From Vitellaria paradoxa (Eukaryota; Streptophyta; Magnoliopsida; Ericales; Sapotaceae): 64,000 bases of DNA. How positions within the stretch are numbered: position 1 is the first letter of the stretch; every line of letters begins with the position of its first letter. Made by a program: the position numbers and the translations under genes. Of this stretch, positions 25,069 through 35,531 are shown in pieces. The notes below the pieces were generated by a model. It saw only the letters and a program-made list of their open reading frames with translations. It made no database searches and had not been told where the DNA came from. Location: contig CM034239.1 in NCBI GenBank assembly GCA_019916065.1, positions 47,567,812-47,631,811 of the forward strand. The letters are read 5' to 3'.

Positions 25069-26402
25069 ATCATCGTATTGGAGTAGGAGAAAGTATGTTA
25101 CATGCAAACTACATGTAACTGTATGCAAACCATTCCACATGAGGTTTTGTATATTTAAGCCACCACTTCACAATGATATAGGTACATCTTATTTACCTTA
25201 CTAAAAATTCTACCAAAATATTTTCTTAATTTTCTTACTAACCTAAGTATTGGGGCTCTTTGATGGGTACTACCCTGGTGTTGTAACCAGATTCCCGAAC
25301 TTAGATTGAATTTTCTAAAGGTTATGAAGATACTGAGTTATCATTGGGTAAGCACACGCGAGCAACGTGTTAAGGATTAATTATATAGTTTAGCAAAATG
25401 ATTTATTATATTAAAAAAGCATAAAAAATATAATTAAATGATATCAAATTATTTTTTATTGTTTGGGCTTACATAAGCCGAGCCTGTTAAATACTTTTTC
25501 AATACAAAAGGATATGGGATCATAAAATTAACTAAAAGTTTACAATACTAGTACTAAAATTAAAATAAACACTAGAATTTGAGTAAAAAAAGAAATTAAA
25601 TACTCACAAGCTGAGTACATATTCAGTGTGATTGATTAGTCTTTTAATTGATGCTTTATTAAACATAATTTATACATATTTAATTAAATTTTTTAGAGTA
25701 TAACTACATTATTTGAAAATAATATACGCATTTAATCTTGTTTTTCTATTTGATGTAATTGTCAAATTTAAACGGGTTAATTGTATGATTTCTGTTAGTT
25801 TTAAATTTTCAAAGTGAAAAAACTGGGCCGTGGTGTTATATAACAAAATAGATGGGCCCCTAGCCCAGAATAAGGCATTGGCCCTTAACACAATATGAAG
25901 GATACGTCCATACTAACACAACGTCAAAATTCTCAAATATAAATTAACAAATAATGATAGACAAATTGTTCGTAAATTAATAATTTTAATTACTAGCTAA
26001 CACATTAAAATGTATTTTAATGAATTTTTTAATTTAAATTGAATGGAAGTCTAAAATAAGATTTTTTTAATTATATTTAAAAGAAAAATATTTTGACAAG
26101 CACACGTATACTTTTCTCAATAATACAGTCAAATTGTGTCGTCTCACGTTACTCAAATGTGGTCGTGTCAACCATCTAGGTAAATTTTTCAAAAATATAT
26201 ATATGTATATATATTATATTATGATTTGATTTTTTTAAATTTTAAAGAATAATTGATCTCAGTTAAAAAAACACAATCACCAGTACATATAAATTTGTGA
26301 ATTAAAAAAATTTAATATAGATGTTAACTTCTCTAAAATTTAATTATTTTTTAATTATTATATAAAATTTAAAATTTAAAAATCTAATTACTTGTACTAT
26401 TT

Positions 26403-26406
<4 letters not shown>

Positions 26407-26437
<31 letters not shown>
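26407..26437. repeat. (AT)n microsatellite
   Basis: Perfect AT dinucleotide tract. Confidence 0.9.
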
Positions 26438-26440
<3 letters not shown>

Positions 26441-27158
26441 TTATTTTTTATTTACTAAATATAATTTATAATATTATTAGTTATAATTGTTTCTTGACCA
26501 TCTCATACCTATAATGCTGGCGGCTTCATTGTTTATGTCATTAACTGCGCAAGCAAGTACTCGTGCACTTTGGAATGATTATGCTTTGCTGCTTTTGATT
26601 CAAAAATATACGGCCCCCACTCATTTAAAGTCAACAAATAATACTGTCATATTTTGAATCAAAGCCAAAAATATTGACTGAATTTATATTTCATTAATCA
26701 AAATTAGCTGAAAGAAAAAAAATCAATAGAAATAAAAAAAAATATTCTTACTTGTTTTTTTTTTGTTAAAATGATATTTTTTTTCAAATGACCTAATTTA
26801 TTTTTATTTGTAAATAATATTTTTTGGATAATTGTATATGAACCGATATACTATGTGTTACATAAAATTAATTAAATTTAATATTTTTTATTAATTCTAC
26901 ACTTTAGTCTAATCATTCGAAGGTCAAATATTCTTGACCTAAATTATAAGAATAAATATATAAATATTTTTGACCCAAATTACATTCTAATAATATTAGT
27001 ACAAGAATAAACTTTGTGTAATTATGATCAAAAGTGTAATTTTTGTAAGTATAATTTGACATTCCGTCTGCAACTGATGATAGCTGTGCTTGAGAAGAAT
27101 GCATTGAATCTCAACAAATTGAAGGCCAGCTTGAGCCAAAATTCTAGTAATCAGCTTA

Positions 27159-27293
27159 GGGAGCGTTTGACACACTAAAAAATATCAAAAATTTTTAAAA
27201 ATTATTTATTTTTTATTTCACTGTACAAATTATGAACTTATTAATTATCTTAAATTATTTCATTTTATCTCTTTTTGTCATTCCAAATGCCCC
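27159..27293. mobile_element. Tourist-like MITE with TTA target duplication
   Basis: 135-bp AT-rich element whose ends (gggagcgtttgacac and the complement of ttccaaatgcccc) are imperfect inverted repeats. It is flanked by TTA at 27156-27158 and 27294-27296, the PIF/Harbinger (Tourist) signature. Confidence 0.6.
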
Positions 27294-28695
27294 TTAATAA
27301 TTTTGCATAAAGTGAAGGGGCACTTTTGTAAATTTTTTATCTTCTTTTTCAATTCGCGAAATTCTCACCTCCAAAAAAATAAAAAATAATTAATTCTTAT
27401 TAATCTTTTTTAATTTTTTTACACTAGAAACTCTCTCTAATATAAGTACTAAATGACACTTGTCGTTATAGGTGCAAAGTTAATTGTTTTTTTAATTTTT
27501 TTTAATTATAACAAAGGTCCCTAAATAAAAAACCATAAAGCTTATGACATAACATCGTTTGGTTATTCTAAGTTATGGAAGAGTTTTCATTTTCGGATGC
27601 ACAATCTCACTGGTCAACATCCACATCTACTTATATTATTAGTTAAAGTTTTGGTTAATTATAAGATTACTTCTTAATTATCATTCAGTTTATTTTACTT
27701 TTCTTTCATAAAAAATATTATGTATTTGAATTTAAATTATCAATTTAATAATGTGTCATCTTTTATATTATAATTTGTAATTTTAATAAAATTAATTCAA
27801 ATTATATGCCCATAAGACAGAGAAAATATGATGAATTAAAATACTTTTACATAAATTTTTGTGAATAAAAAAATCATAATACAAAACTTTAATTAACAAA
27901 AAAATATCCTAACAATTAAATTCACTAAAATTGTGAGACTAAAATGTCTTTAAAAACTTATATGATTTTTATTATCTTAATATTAAAATTATAAATATTA
28001 ATATAAGAAATCAACGCACAATATTCTGAGATGAGAGTTCAAGGAATTTATGTGTAATATTTTTTGGATGAAAATATTGTCACTCCTCCAAAAACTTCAC
28101 TCGCTCCTTCCTAATTTTTTATTTCTACAAAATTACAAAACAAACCTTGTAGTAGAGGTCAATTAATGATAGATGTACAGGACTAAGAGTATACATAAGA
28201 TTATAAGAGATATAGTTACATAAAAATAAAAAGTAAAAATTGGAGATTTTAATTTTATAATAATAAATAAAAAAGAACAGTAATTGTGGTATTTAAAATT
28301 TTTTGGCATTAATTGTTATTCATTAATTATAAGATTAGTTTTGTAATTTGTAAAGTAAAAAAATTATAAGAATTGGAGAAAATTTTAGAAAGAGTACTAA
28401 TATCGTCACCTTATTTTTTTAATTAAAAGAGTAAATGGTACTTAGAATTCGTTTGGAGCACTAAAAATCTATAAAAATTTATACAAAACTTTTTTTCATA
28501 AATTTTTATAAAATTTTTATAAATCTATATAAATTACTCAAATATATATAAATCTTATATATATACCTACAAATTTCAATAACATCTTTACAAGCGCAAA
28601 ACAAAAAGTTAAAAAATTCCTATCATAATCTGTCTCCCAATGTAAAAAAAAAAAAAAAGTAAGTGATAATGATTTTCAAAGTATGGTTAAACATA

Positions 28696-28696
<1 letters not shown>

Positions 28697-28723
<27 letters not shown>
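28697..28723. repeat. (AAT)n microsatellite
   Basis: Trinucleotide repeat about 145 bp upstream of the PUT4-like gene A start codon. Confidence 0.85.
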
Positions 28724-28726
<3 letters not shown>

Positions 28727-28865
28727 CTATTCTTTATTTCTAAAGTAGACCCCACCATTGACTGAATGATTCCAATCCTTACGGAATCTTAAGAAATCCA
28801 ACCCACCCCAAAAGCTACCTCCGCTCACATTTGATTTTTCCAAGAGAATTCTGAAGGGACTCGCC

Positions 28866-30326
28866 ATGGGAGCGTCAGCCTCCCATTCCTCTCCTCAATC
28901 CCCACCTCTCATGGAAGTTGAAGAAGAACAACAACAACAACAACAAAGGGAACATCTTATAACTACCGCGGCCGCCGCCACCAACAAAAGATCTAATAAG
29001 CTTTCATTAATCCCCTTGGTCTTCCTCATCTACTTCGAGGTCGCCGGCGGCCCCTACGGCGAAGAATCCGCCGTGGGCGCTGCCGGGCCCCTCCTCTCCA
29101 TCCTCGGCTTCCTCATCTTCCCCTTCATCTGGAGCATCCCGGAAGCCCTCGTCACCGCCGAGCTAGCCACCACCTTCCCCGGTAACGGCGGATTCGTCAT
29201 CTGGGCCCACAAGGCCTTCGGTCCCTTCTGGGGCTCTCTAATGGGATTCTGGAAGCTGCTCAGCGGCGTCATCAACTTAGCCTCCTACCCAGTTCTCTGC
29301 GTCGACTATCTCAAGCTCGTCTTCCCAATTTTCTCCTCAGGTCTCCCTCGCTACCTCGCAATCCTCTTCTTAACTCTGTTCCTTTCTTTTCTCAACTACA
29401 CGGGCTTGGCCATAGTGGGCTACACAGCAGTGTGTTTGGGCATTATTTCACTCTGTCCTTTTATAGTACTGACTTTTGTTTCAATTCCCAAAATTGATCC
29501 TGTTAGGTGGATCAGCTTGGGTGAAAAGGGTGTCAAAAAAGACTGGGCTTTGTTCTTCAATACCCTCTTTTGGAACCTCAATTTTTGGGACAATGCCAGT
29601 ACTCTGGCTGGTGAAATAGACCAGCCCCAAAAGACATTCCCCAAGGCACTCTTCTCTGCTGGGATTCTCACTTGTTTAGCTTACTTGATTCCTCTCATGG
29701 CTGCAACCGGGGCCATACCTCTTGATCAGCAGAGTTGGGTTGATGGGTATTTTGCAGATGTGGCCGAAATGGTTGCCGGAAAGTGGTTGAAATACTGGAT
29801 TGAGATTGGTGCTATGTTATCAGCCATTGGACTATTTGAGGCTCAATTGAGCAGTTGTGCTTATCAAATTCTGGGCATGGCTGATTTAGCTGTGTTCCCT
29901 CGGTTTTTTGGGGTGAGGTCCAAGTGGTTCAACACACCCTGGTTTGGAATCTTGATATCAACATTGGTGGCATTGGCTGTTTCTTACTTGGATTTTGCAG
30001 AGATTATATCTTCGGTGAATTTCCTGTATAGTTTGGGGATGTTGTTGGAATTTGCATCTTTTATTTGGTTGAGGAGGAAAATGGCAGAGGCTGAGAGGCC
30101 TTTCCGGGTTCCTTTGCCATTGCCAGGGCTGGTGATCATGTGTTTGGTGCCATCTGGGTTTTTGGTGTATATAATGACTATTGCTACAAAGACTGTGTAT
30201 TTAGTGAGTGCCTTGCTGACTCTGGTTGGGATTGCTTGGTACTTTGTTATGAAGTTCTGCAAATCAAAGATGTGCGTTGAATTCAGTAGTGGTGGGGAAA
30301 AGGATCATGATGAGGATTTATATTAG
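28866..30326 (+). CDS. PUT4-like: Polyamine/amino-acid transporter, PUT4 (At3g13620)-like, gene A
   Basis: Intronless 486-codon ORF of the plant PUT/LAT branch of the APC superfamily, proton-coupled transporters whose characterised members import putrescine, spermidine and spermine. The roughly 45-residue cytosolic N-terminus is acidic with a Gln run (22-27). About 12 hydrophobic segments follow. Family landmarks are [18 protein letters not shown] TM1 with the GGPYGEE break (61-67), [53 protein letters not shown] and [18 protein letters not shown]. Length and architecture are normal. The start ATGGGA sits in a good context (cgccATGG) and aligns with an internal ATGGGA in gene B. Lack of introns is usual for this clade. 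Transport substrate and membrane are inferred from the family only. Confidence 0.93.
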   Translation: MGASASHSSPQSPPLMEVEEEQQQQQQREHLITTAAAATNKRSNKLSLIPLVFLIYFEVAGGPYGEESAVGAAGPLLSILGFLIFPFIWSIPEALVTAELATTFPGNGGFVIWAHKAFGPFWGSLMGFWKLLSGVINLASYPVLCVDYLKLVFPIFSSGLPRYLAILFLTLFLSFLNYTGLAIVGYTAVCLGIISLCPFIVLTFVSIPKIDPVRWISLGEKGVKKDWALFFNTLFWNLNFWDNASTLAGEIDQPQKTFPKALFSAGILTCLAYLIPLMAATGAIPLDQQSWVDGYFADVAEMVAGKWLKYWIEIGAMLSAIGLFEAQLSSCAYQILGMADLAVFPRFFGVRSKWFNTPWFGILISTLVALAVSYLDFAEIISSVNFLYSLGMLLEFASFIWLRRKMAEAERPFRVPLPLPGLVIMCLVPSGFLVYIMTIATKTVYLVSALLTLVGIAWYFVMKFCKSKMCVEFSSGGEKDHDEDLY

Positions 30327-30402
30327 GTTAATGAAGGGATGATCTTCCCTTTTTTTATTTTTTAATTTCACGAGAAAAAATATATTTTCCAACTTTGTTG
30401 TG

Positions 30403-30408
30403 AATAAA
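30403..30408 (+). terminator. Likely poly(A) signal of gene A
   Basis: AATAAA about 77 bp after the stop, within a block (ctttgttgtgaataaag) shared with the 3' end of gene B. Confidence 0.6.
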
Positions 30409-30747
30409 GGTTGCAAAGAAAAATAATATTGGAATTTCATTGATTAATCTATGTATTGCGTTTGCATGGGTAACCTTTCTTCTTTCACTGCATACTGAGG
30501 TGGGATCTACTGCGAAATGCTATTTTTAATCGCAATTGTTATTTCTCTAGATTCAGTGAATCAGTGGTACAATTAATTAGCAATATTAGAAAACATAATC
30601 TGGTTTAAAGTCTATTAATACCATACATGTGTTTCAGTCCATCTGCTTGACGAGATTCTGATATATTTTTTTTCAGTGGAAAATTCAAGTTGTTGTTGAT
30701 GATATTTGGGCTATGAATACTACTTTTGTGAGATGTGGGAAAGTTAG

Positions 30748-31076
30748 TGATCATTTAGTTTACTTTTTTTTTTTCTATTTTTATATTATATTTTTTATTT
30801 TGAGCTCATTTTTCATTTTGTGCTTTTAAAAATAAGAAAGATAGTTTAAAATTCATTTGGTTATTTGTGTTTTTAAAATTTGTTTTCGAAAACTGAAAAT
30901 GTGTCTACACATGAAATAAAAAATAATAAAAAGTCATTTTCAGAATTTTTAACAAAAATAAGAAAAATCTCAAAATAAGGAAAATAAAATATTTTCTGTT
31001 TTCTCGATTTAAGATTTTTAACACATAAAATAAAAATAAAAAATAGAAAACACAAAAGTAAACCAAATGCCACCTA
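30748..31076. mobile_element. MITE-like element, family A, copy 2
   Basis: Same family as 5651-5970 but inverted. It ends with aaaagtaaaccaaatgccacct, the complement of the other copy's left end, and begins tcatttagtttac. Interior words such as tctcaaaataa and aaaatgtgt are shared. Confidence 0.6.
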
Positions 31077-32303
31077 AAATTTGAGTGTATTCAACATTTT
31101 TCTGTTTTATTTATTTATTATTACAAGAAAGTTAGTTAGGGGTGGAGTTACAAGTTAGATAAAATGTTAAATTTTATTGGGATTTGTAAAATTTTACTGA
31201 GACTTGTAGATATATATATAAATTTACGTTTGAATGGATTTAGGTAGGTAGAAATATTATTGAAATTTGTAGAAATTTTTCGGATATTTGTAAAATTTTG
31301 TTGAGATTTGTAGATATATAAAAATTTATAGAAATGTGTTTAGTTGACAAAAGTTTAGGCAAAAAGTACAGTAAAAGTATAAAAATTTGATGTAAAAATG
31401 ATATGTGATAAAATTTTAATTGAAAAAAGCATAAAAAATTTTAGTAAAAGTTGGTAGGTTTTAATTGGTTTTGGTCAACCAAATACCTCAGAAATTTATA
31501 GAGATTCATGTAATTCAAAATAAAAGTTCTGTATAGAGTTTTTTTTCTTTCAATTTATAAAAATTCTGTACAGAATTATAAAATTTCAGAGTTTTTTGGT
31601 GCGGTTCCTTTAAATGCTGGAAATATCTGCACTCCTTTAAAAGAGAAAAGAGTAAATGAGAGCACTCCTTCATTAATTAAATGATAATAGATAAAAGAGT
31701 GATTAAATGAGAAAACAGAAAATAGTAATGTGGAGTTAGGGAAGTAAATGGAGTAGTGCAGTTATTGAAAAATGAATTCCACTATAATTTAAACATCTAT
31801 ACTTAAAGCAATCATTATAATTCACAATCATGTATTGCTTCATGAAACAATTAAAAAAAAAATGTTCTTAACTACCCATTAAAATAAAAATAAAAAAAAA
31901 TTATTTCATGTGATATATATTATTTATATTATACGTGTAGATAAAGATATTTGTATATAAATCGTCAACGGCTCAGATAGAAGGATATAAACTTATATCT
32001 GGATTTAGTGAATCCCAAAAAATCAGATTCAGATTTTAATCAAATAAACGAGTTTAGAGTTACATCCATATCCAGCTTATTGAATTTGAATTGGATCCGA
32101 GACTAGACCCAGTCCATTGACGGGCCAAAACTTGAATCAAGGTACTTAACAGTTGCTGTTAAAAAAAGCATTTCCCAGTAGATCCCAACTGATATGGAAG
32201 TGATTCAGTGAAGAAAGGGCGCCCGTAAGAAATATCCTTCATTAGAATTATATGGACACATAGATGAATCAATGAAATCCCAACAATGTTTTTCCTTACA
32301 AAC

Positions 32304-32309
32304 TTTATT
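32304..32309 (-). terminator. Likely poly(A) signal of gene B
   Basis: AATAAA on the minus strand about 42 bp after the stop, in a block matching the gene A 3' UTR (ctttgttgtgaataaag ... atttcattgatt). Confidence 0.6.
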
Positions 32310-32350
32310 CACAACAAAGCTGGGAAAACAAAATAAATATATAAATCAAC

Positions 32351-33844
32351 TTAATATAAATCCTCATTAGCATCCTTTTCTCCACCATGGCTGAATTCAA
32401 CCCACATCTTTGACTTGCAAATCTTCATAACAAGGTACCAAGCAATCCCAACCAGAGTCAGCAAGGTGCTCAATAAATACACAGCCCTAGTAGCAACAGT
32501 CATTATATACACCAAAACCCCAAATGGCACCAAGCACATGATCACCAGCCCTGGCAATGGCAATGGAACTCTGTAAGGCCTCTCTGCCTCTGCCATTTTC
32601 CTCCTCAACCAAATGAAAGATGCAAATTCCAACATCATCCCCAAACTATACAGGAAATTTACTGAAGATATAATCTCTGCAAAATCCAAGTAAGAAAAAG
32701 CCAATGCCACCGACGTTGATACCAAAATTCCAAACCAGGGCGTGTTGAACCGCTTGGACCTCACTCCAAAAAACCGAGGCAAGACTGCTAAATCAGCCAT
32801 GCCCAGAATCTGATAAGCACAACTGCTCAATTGAGCCTCAAATAGTCCAATGGCTGATAAAAAAGCACTAATCTCAATCCAATATTTCAACCACTTCCCC
32901 GCAACCATTTCGGCCACATCTACGAAATACCCATCAACCCAATCTTGCTGATCTAGAGGTATAGCCCCGGTTGCAGCCATGAGAGGAATCAAGTAAGCCA
33001 AACAAGTGAGAATCCCAGCAGAGAAAAGTGCCTTGGGGAATGTCTTCTGGGGCTGATCAATTTCACCGGCTAAAGTACTGGCATTGTCCCAATAATTAAG
33101 GTTCCAAAAGAGGGTATTGAAGAACAAAGCCCAGTCTTTTTTGACACCCTTTTTACCCAAACTGATCCACCTACTAGGATCAATTTTGGGAATTGAAATG
33201 AAAGACAGTACTATGAAGGGACAGAGTGAAACAATGCCCAGACACACTGCCGTGTAACCTACTATGGTCAAGCCTGTGTAGTTGAGAAAAGATAGGAAGA
33301 GAGTTGAGAAGAGGATTGCGAGGTAGCGAGGGAGACCTGAGGAGAAAATTGGGAAGACGAGCTTGAGATAGTCCATGCAGAGAACTGGGCAGGAGGCTAA
33401 GTTGATGATGCCGCTGAGGAGTTTCCAGTAACCCAATAGGTAGCCCCAGAGGGGACCGAAGGCCTTGTGGGCCCAGATCACGAATCCGCCATTGCCGGGG
33501 AATGCGGTAGCGAGCTCGGCGGTGACTAGGGCTTCCGGGATGCTCCAGATGAAGGGGAAGACGAGGAAGCCGATGATTGCGAAGAAGGGGCCGGCGGCGC
33601 CCACGGCGGACTCCTCGCCGTACGGGCCTCCGGCGACTTCGAAGTAGATGAGGAAGACTAAGGGGACTAATGCGAGTTTCTTGGATCCACTGGTGTGGGC
33701 GGTTGTTAAAAGATGTTCCTTTTCTACTTCTTCTTCTTCTTCTCCCATGGTCAGGCTTCTGAAAATTCCGGCTAAGACGCCATTTGAGGCAGTGTCTTGG
33801 GGATCGGACCTGAAGATTGGAAAGGGGAGGCAATTGCGTCCCAT
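32351..33844 (-). CDS. PUT4-like: Polyamine/amino-acid transporter, PUT4 (At3g13620)-like, gene B
   Basis: Intronless 497-codon ORF, a close paralogue of gene A over the whole membrane core (same [45 protein letters not shown] and C-terminal sequence ending DLY). The 3' UTRs also align, so the duplication included non-coding DNA. The first ATG gives an N-terminal extension of 32 residues lacking in gene A. The second ATG (33748, MGEEEEE) aligns with gene A's start, and even the preceding bases are similar, so the shorter 465-residue protein is at least as likely. Function and location are as inferred for gene A; replacements are mostly conservative (for example A-M-L to A-F-L), giving no sign of inactivation. 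Confidence 0.92.
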   Translation of the reverse strand: MGRNCLPFPIFRSDPQDTASNGVLAGIFRSLTMGEEEEEVEKEHLLTTAHTSGSKKLALVPLVFLIYFEVAGGPYGEESAVGAAGPFFAIIGFLVFPFIWSIPEALVTAELATAFPGNGGFVIWAHKAFGPLWGYLLGYWKLLSGIINLASCPVLCMDYLKLVFPIFSSGLPRYLAILFSTLFLSFLNYTGLTIVGYTAVCLGIVSLCPFIVLSFISIPKIDPSRWISLGKKGVKKDWALFFNTLFWNLNYWDNASTLAGEIDQPQKTFPKALFSAGILTCLAYLIPLMAATGAIPLDQQDWVDGYFVDVAEMVAGKWLKYWIEISAFLSAIGLFEAQLSSCAYQILGMADLAVLPRFFGVRSKRFNTPWFGILVSTSVALAFSYLDFAEIISSVNFLYSLGMMLEFASFIWLRRKMAEAERPYRVPLPLPGLVIMCLVPFGVLVYIMTVATRAVYLLSTLLTLVGIAWYLVMKICKSKMWVEFSHGGEKDANEDLY

Positions 33845-34320
33845 GATCAGATTTGTTACGCCATCTGTTATTTAACAACCAATTTATATTAAGAATATGA
33901 CCAAATTTAGCGGCGCTTGGAGTGTAAGGATAAAATTAAAAAAATTAAAAATTAATGTTGATGTGATGTAAATATGACGTATGATAAATTTTAATTAAAA
34001 AAATTTTAAAACACTTCAAAAAGAAATTAATGATACCTATCAAAAAATAAAAAAGAAATTAATGACGAGTGAAGTTCAAAATAAATAAATATATATATAT
34101 ATATATATATATATGGTAAGTATCTTTTATCATTAAAGCTGAATTTGAACCCATAGGGATCATCATAAAACAGTCTATTCTTAAAGTTAAAATTGTCGCG
34201 AGTACTCATCTACGAAACTGTAAAAGATTATTAAGATAAACCATATTTATGTTACATAAAAATTCAAAAACATCATATAACTATCAATCACATACATCTA
34301 TATATGAATATAATATAATT

Positions 34321-35531
34321 GAGTTTTTTTATAAAAATATCTCTCAAATTATTCATTTTTTTATTTCTTCCTTAAACTAGCTTATTACATAATCAAACTA
34401 TTCAGCTCTATTTTATTTAGTCCAAACACTAACTCTATTTATTAATTTTAACGAATTTGAACCAAATAAAATAGAATTGGATAGTTCGATAACGTAATAG
34501 GTGGATTCAATAGTTTGGGAACGAATAGAAAAAAGCAGAATAGCTTGAGCGATATTTTTATAAAAAAAACTCTGGTTAAATTCAAGACTTATTTGTAACA
34601 TTTATGATTTTTTTTTATTTATCTTCAACTGTTCTTGTTTTAAATTTTTTATTTTCAGTTATTATTTTTCTCCAAAATAAAAATAGAAACATGTTTGGTA
34701 GTATAATTTTGTTACAATAATTAATTTTATTTTAATAAAATATTTAATTTTATTAATTTTTTATAAAATTAACTAAATTTAATAAAATATATTTAAATTA
34801 ATTAATTTAACATTATATATTATCTTTTAATAATAATTAATTTTAATAAAGTATATTAATAAATAACATAATTTAATAATAAATTAATATTTTATTATTA
34901 ACATTAATTGGTACAATAAAATATTTTAATAAAATAAATAATTTTATGAGGTAATTATTACTCATTAAAAATTTTTAATTTAATAAAATAAGTTATCTCA
35001 ATAATACATTATTATTTTAATAATATTATTAACTTAATAAATAAATTATTTTAATATGTAACTATCGTTAATTTTATTTTTACTAAAATAAGTTATTTTA
35101 ATATCTAATTATTATTTATTAAAACATAACTACAGTCTAATAAAATAATTTTTTAATAATAAATTATTATTTTATTTATAATTAATTTAATTTTAATAAA
35201 AATAAATATTTTAATATGTAATTATTATCACTTTTTAAAAAATAATTTTAGTTTAATGAAATATTGAAATATTCAAATAAAGTAATTCATTTTAATATGA
35301 TGCAAAAAAATGAATAAAGTGTTAAATTCGAAATAATTATTTATAAAAGAAAGAGTTTTTTTTATAAAAATATTTCTCAAACTATCCATCTTTTTTCTAT
35401 TTCGTCTTTAAACTATCAAACGAACCTATTACATCCTTGAATTATTCAATTCTATTTTATTTTGTCCGAATTCATTTAAAAAAAAAAAAAAAAAGAGGGA
35501 TAGTTTGAGGAATCTTTTCATTAAAAAGCTC
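34321..35531. mobile_element. Non-autonomous Mutator-like element with 9-bp target duplication, copy 1
   Basis: A perfect 9-bp duplication aatataatt lies at 34312-34320 and 35532-35540, the length made by Mutator-family transposases. The ends are inverted repeats starting gag(t/c)ttttt and continuing into ctcaaa(t/c)tat. Each terminal block (34321-34572 and 35353-35531) is itself a foldback, with an inverted gagtttttttataaaaatat boundary on its inner side. The interior is about 780 bp, extremely AT-rich and non-coding. A second, inverted copy lies at about 60150-61361. Confidence 0.75.

Larger units (their letters stand above)
20109..25225. mobile_element. Small inverted-repeat element interrupted by the copia retrotransposon
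   Basis: The left end (from 20109) reads gatattttggtagaatt; the right end (25203-25225) reads the near-complement aattctaccaaaatattttc. Removing the copia element and one ATCAT copy leaves about 330 bp of AT-rich, non-coding DNA between these inverted ends, the size of a MITE. Superfamily is not determined. Confidence 0.5.
25226..28865. other. AT-rich intergenic region upstream of PUT4-like gene A
   Basis: No supportable gene. It contains an (AT)n tract (26407-26437), a Tourist-like MITE (27159-27293), an (AAT)n tract (28697-28723) and long AT-rich stretches. The last 130 bp or so before 28866 have the mixed composition expected of a promoter/5' UTR. Confidence 0.6.
30327..32350. other. Convergent intergenic region between the PUT4-like genes
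   Basis: Both 3' UTRs point into this 2.0-kb AT-rich interval. It contains MITE family A copy 2 (30748-31076) and a diverged AT-rich tract around 31150-31620 repeating tttgtaaaattttattgagatttgta-like words, similar in wording to sequence at 35650-35890. No gene is seen. Confidence 0.6.

Noticed and set aside
33180..33878. 232-residue ORF in another frame of PUT4-like gene B
   Set aside because: Arg/Pro/Leu-rich frame-shifted reading of the real transporter gene; no family resemblance.
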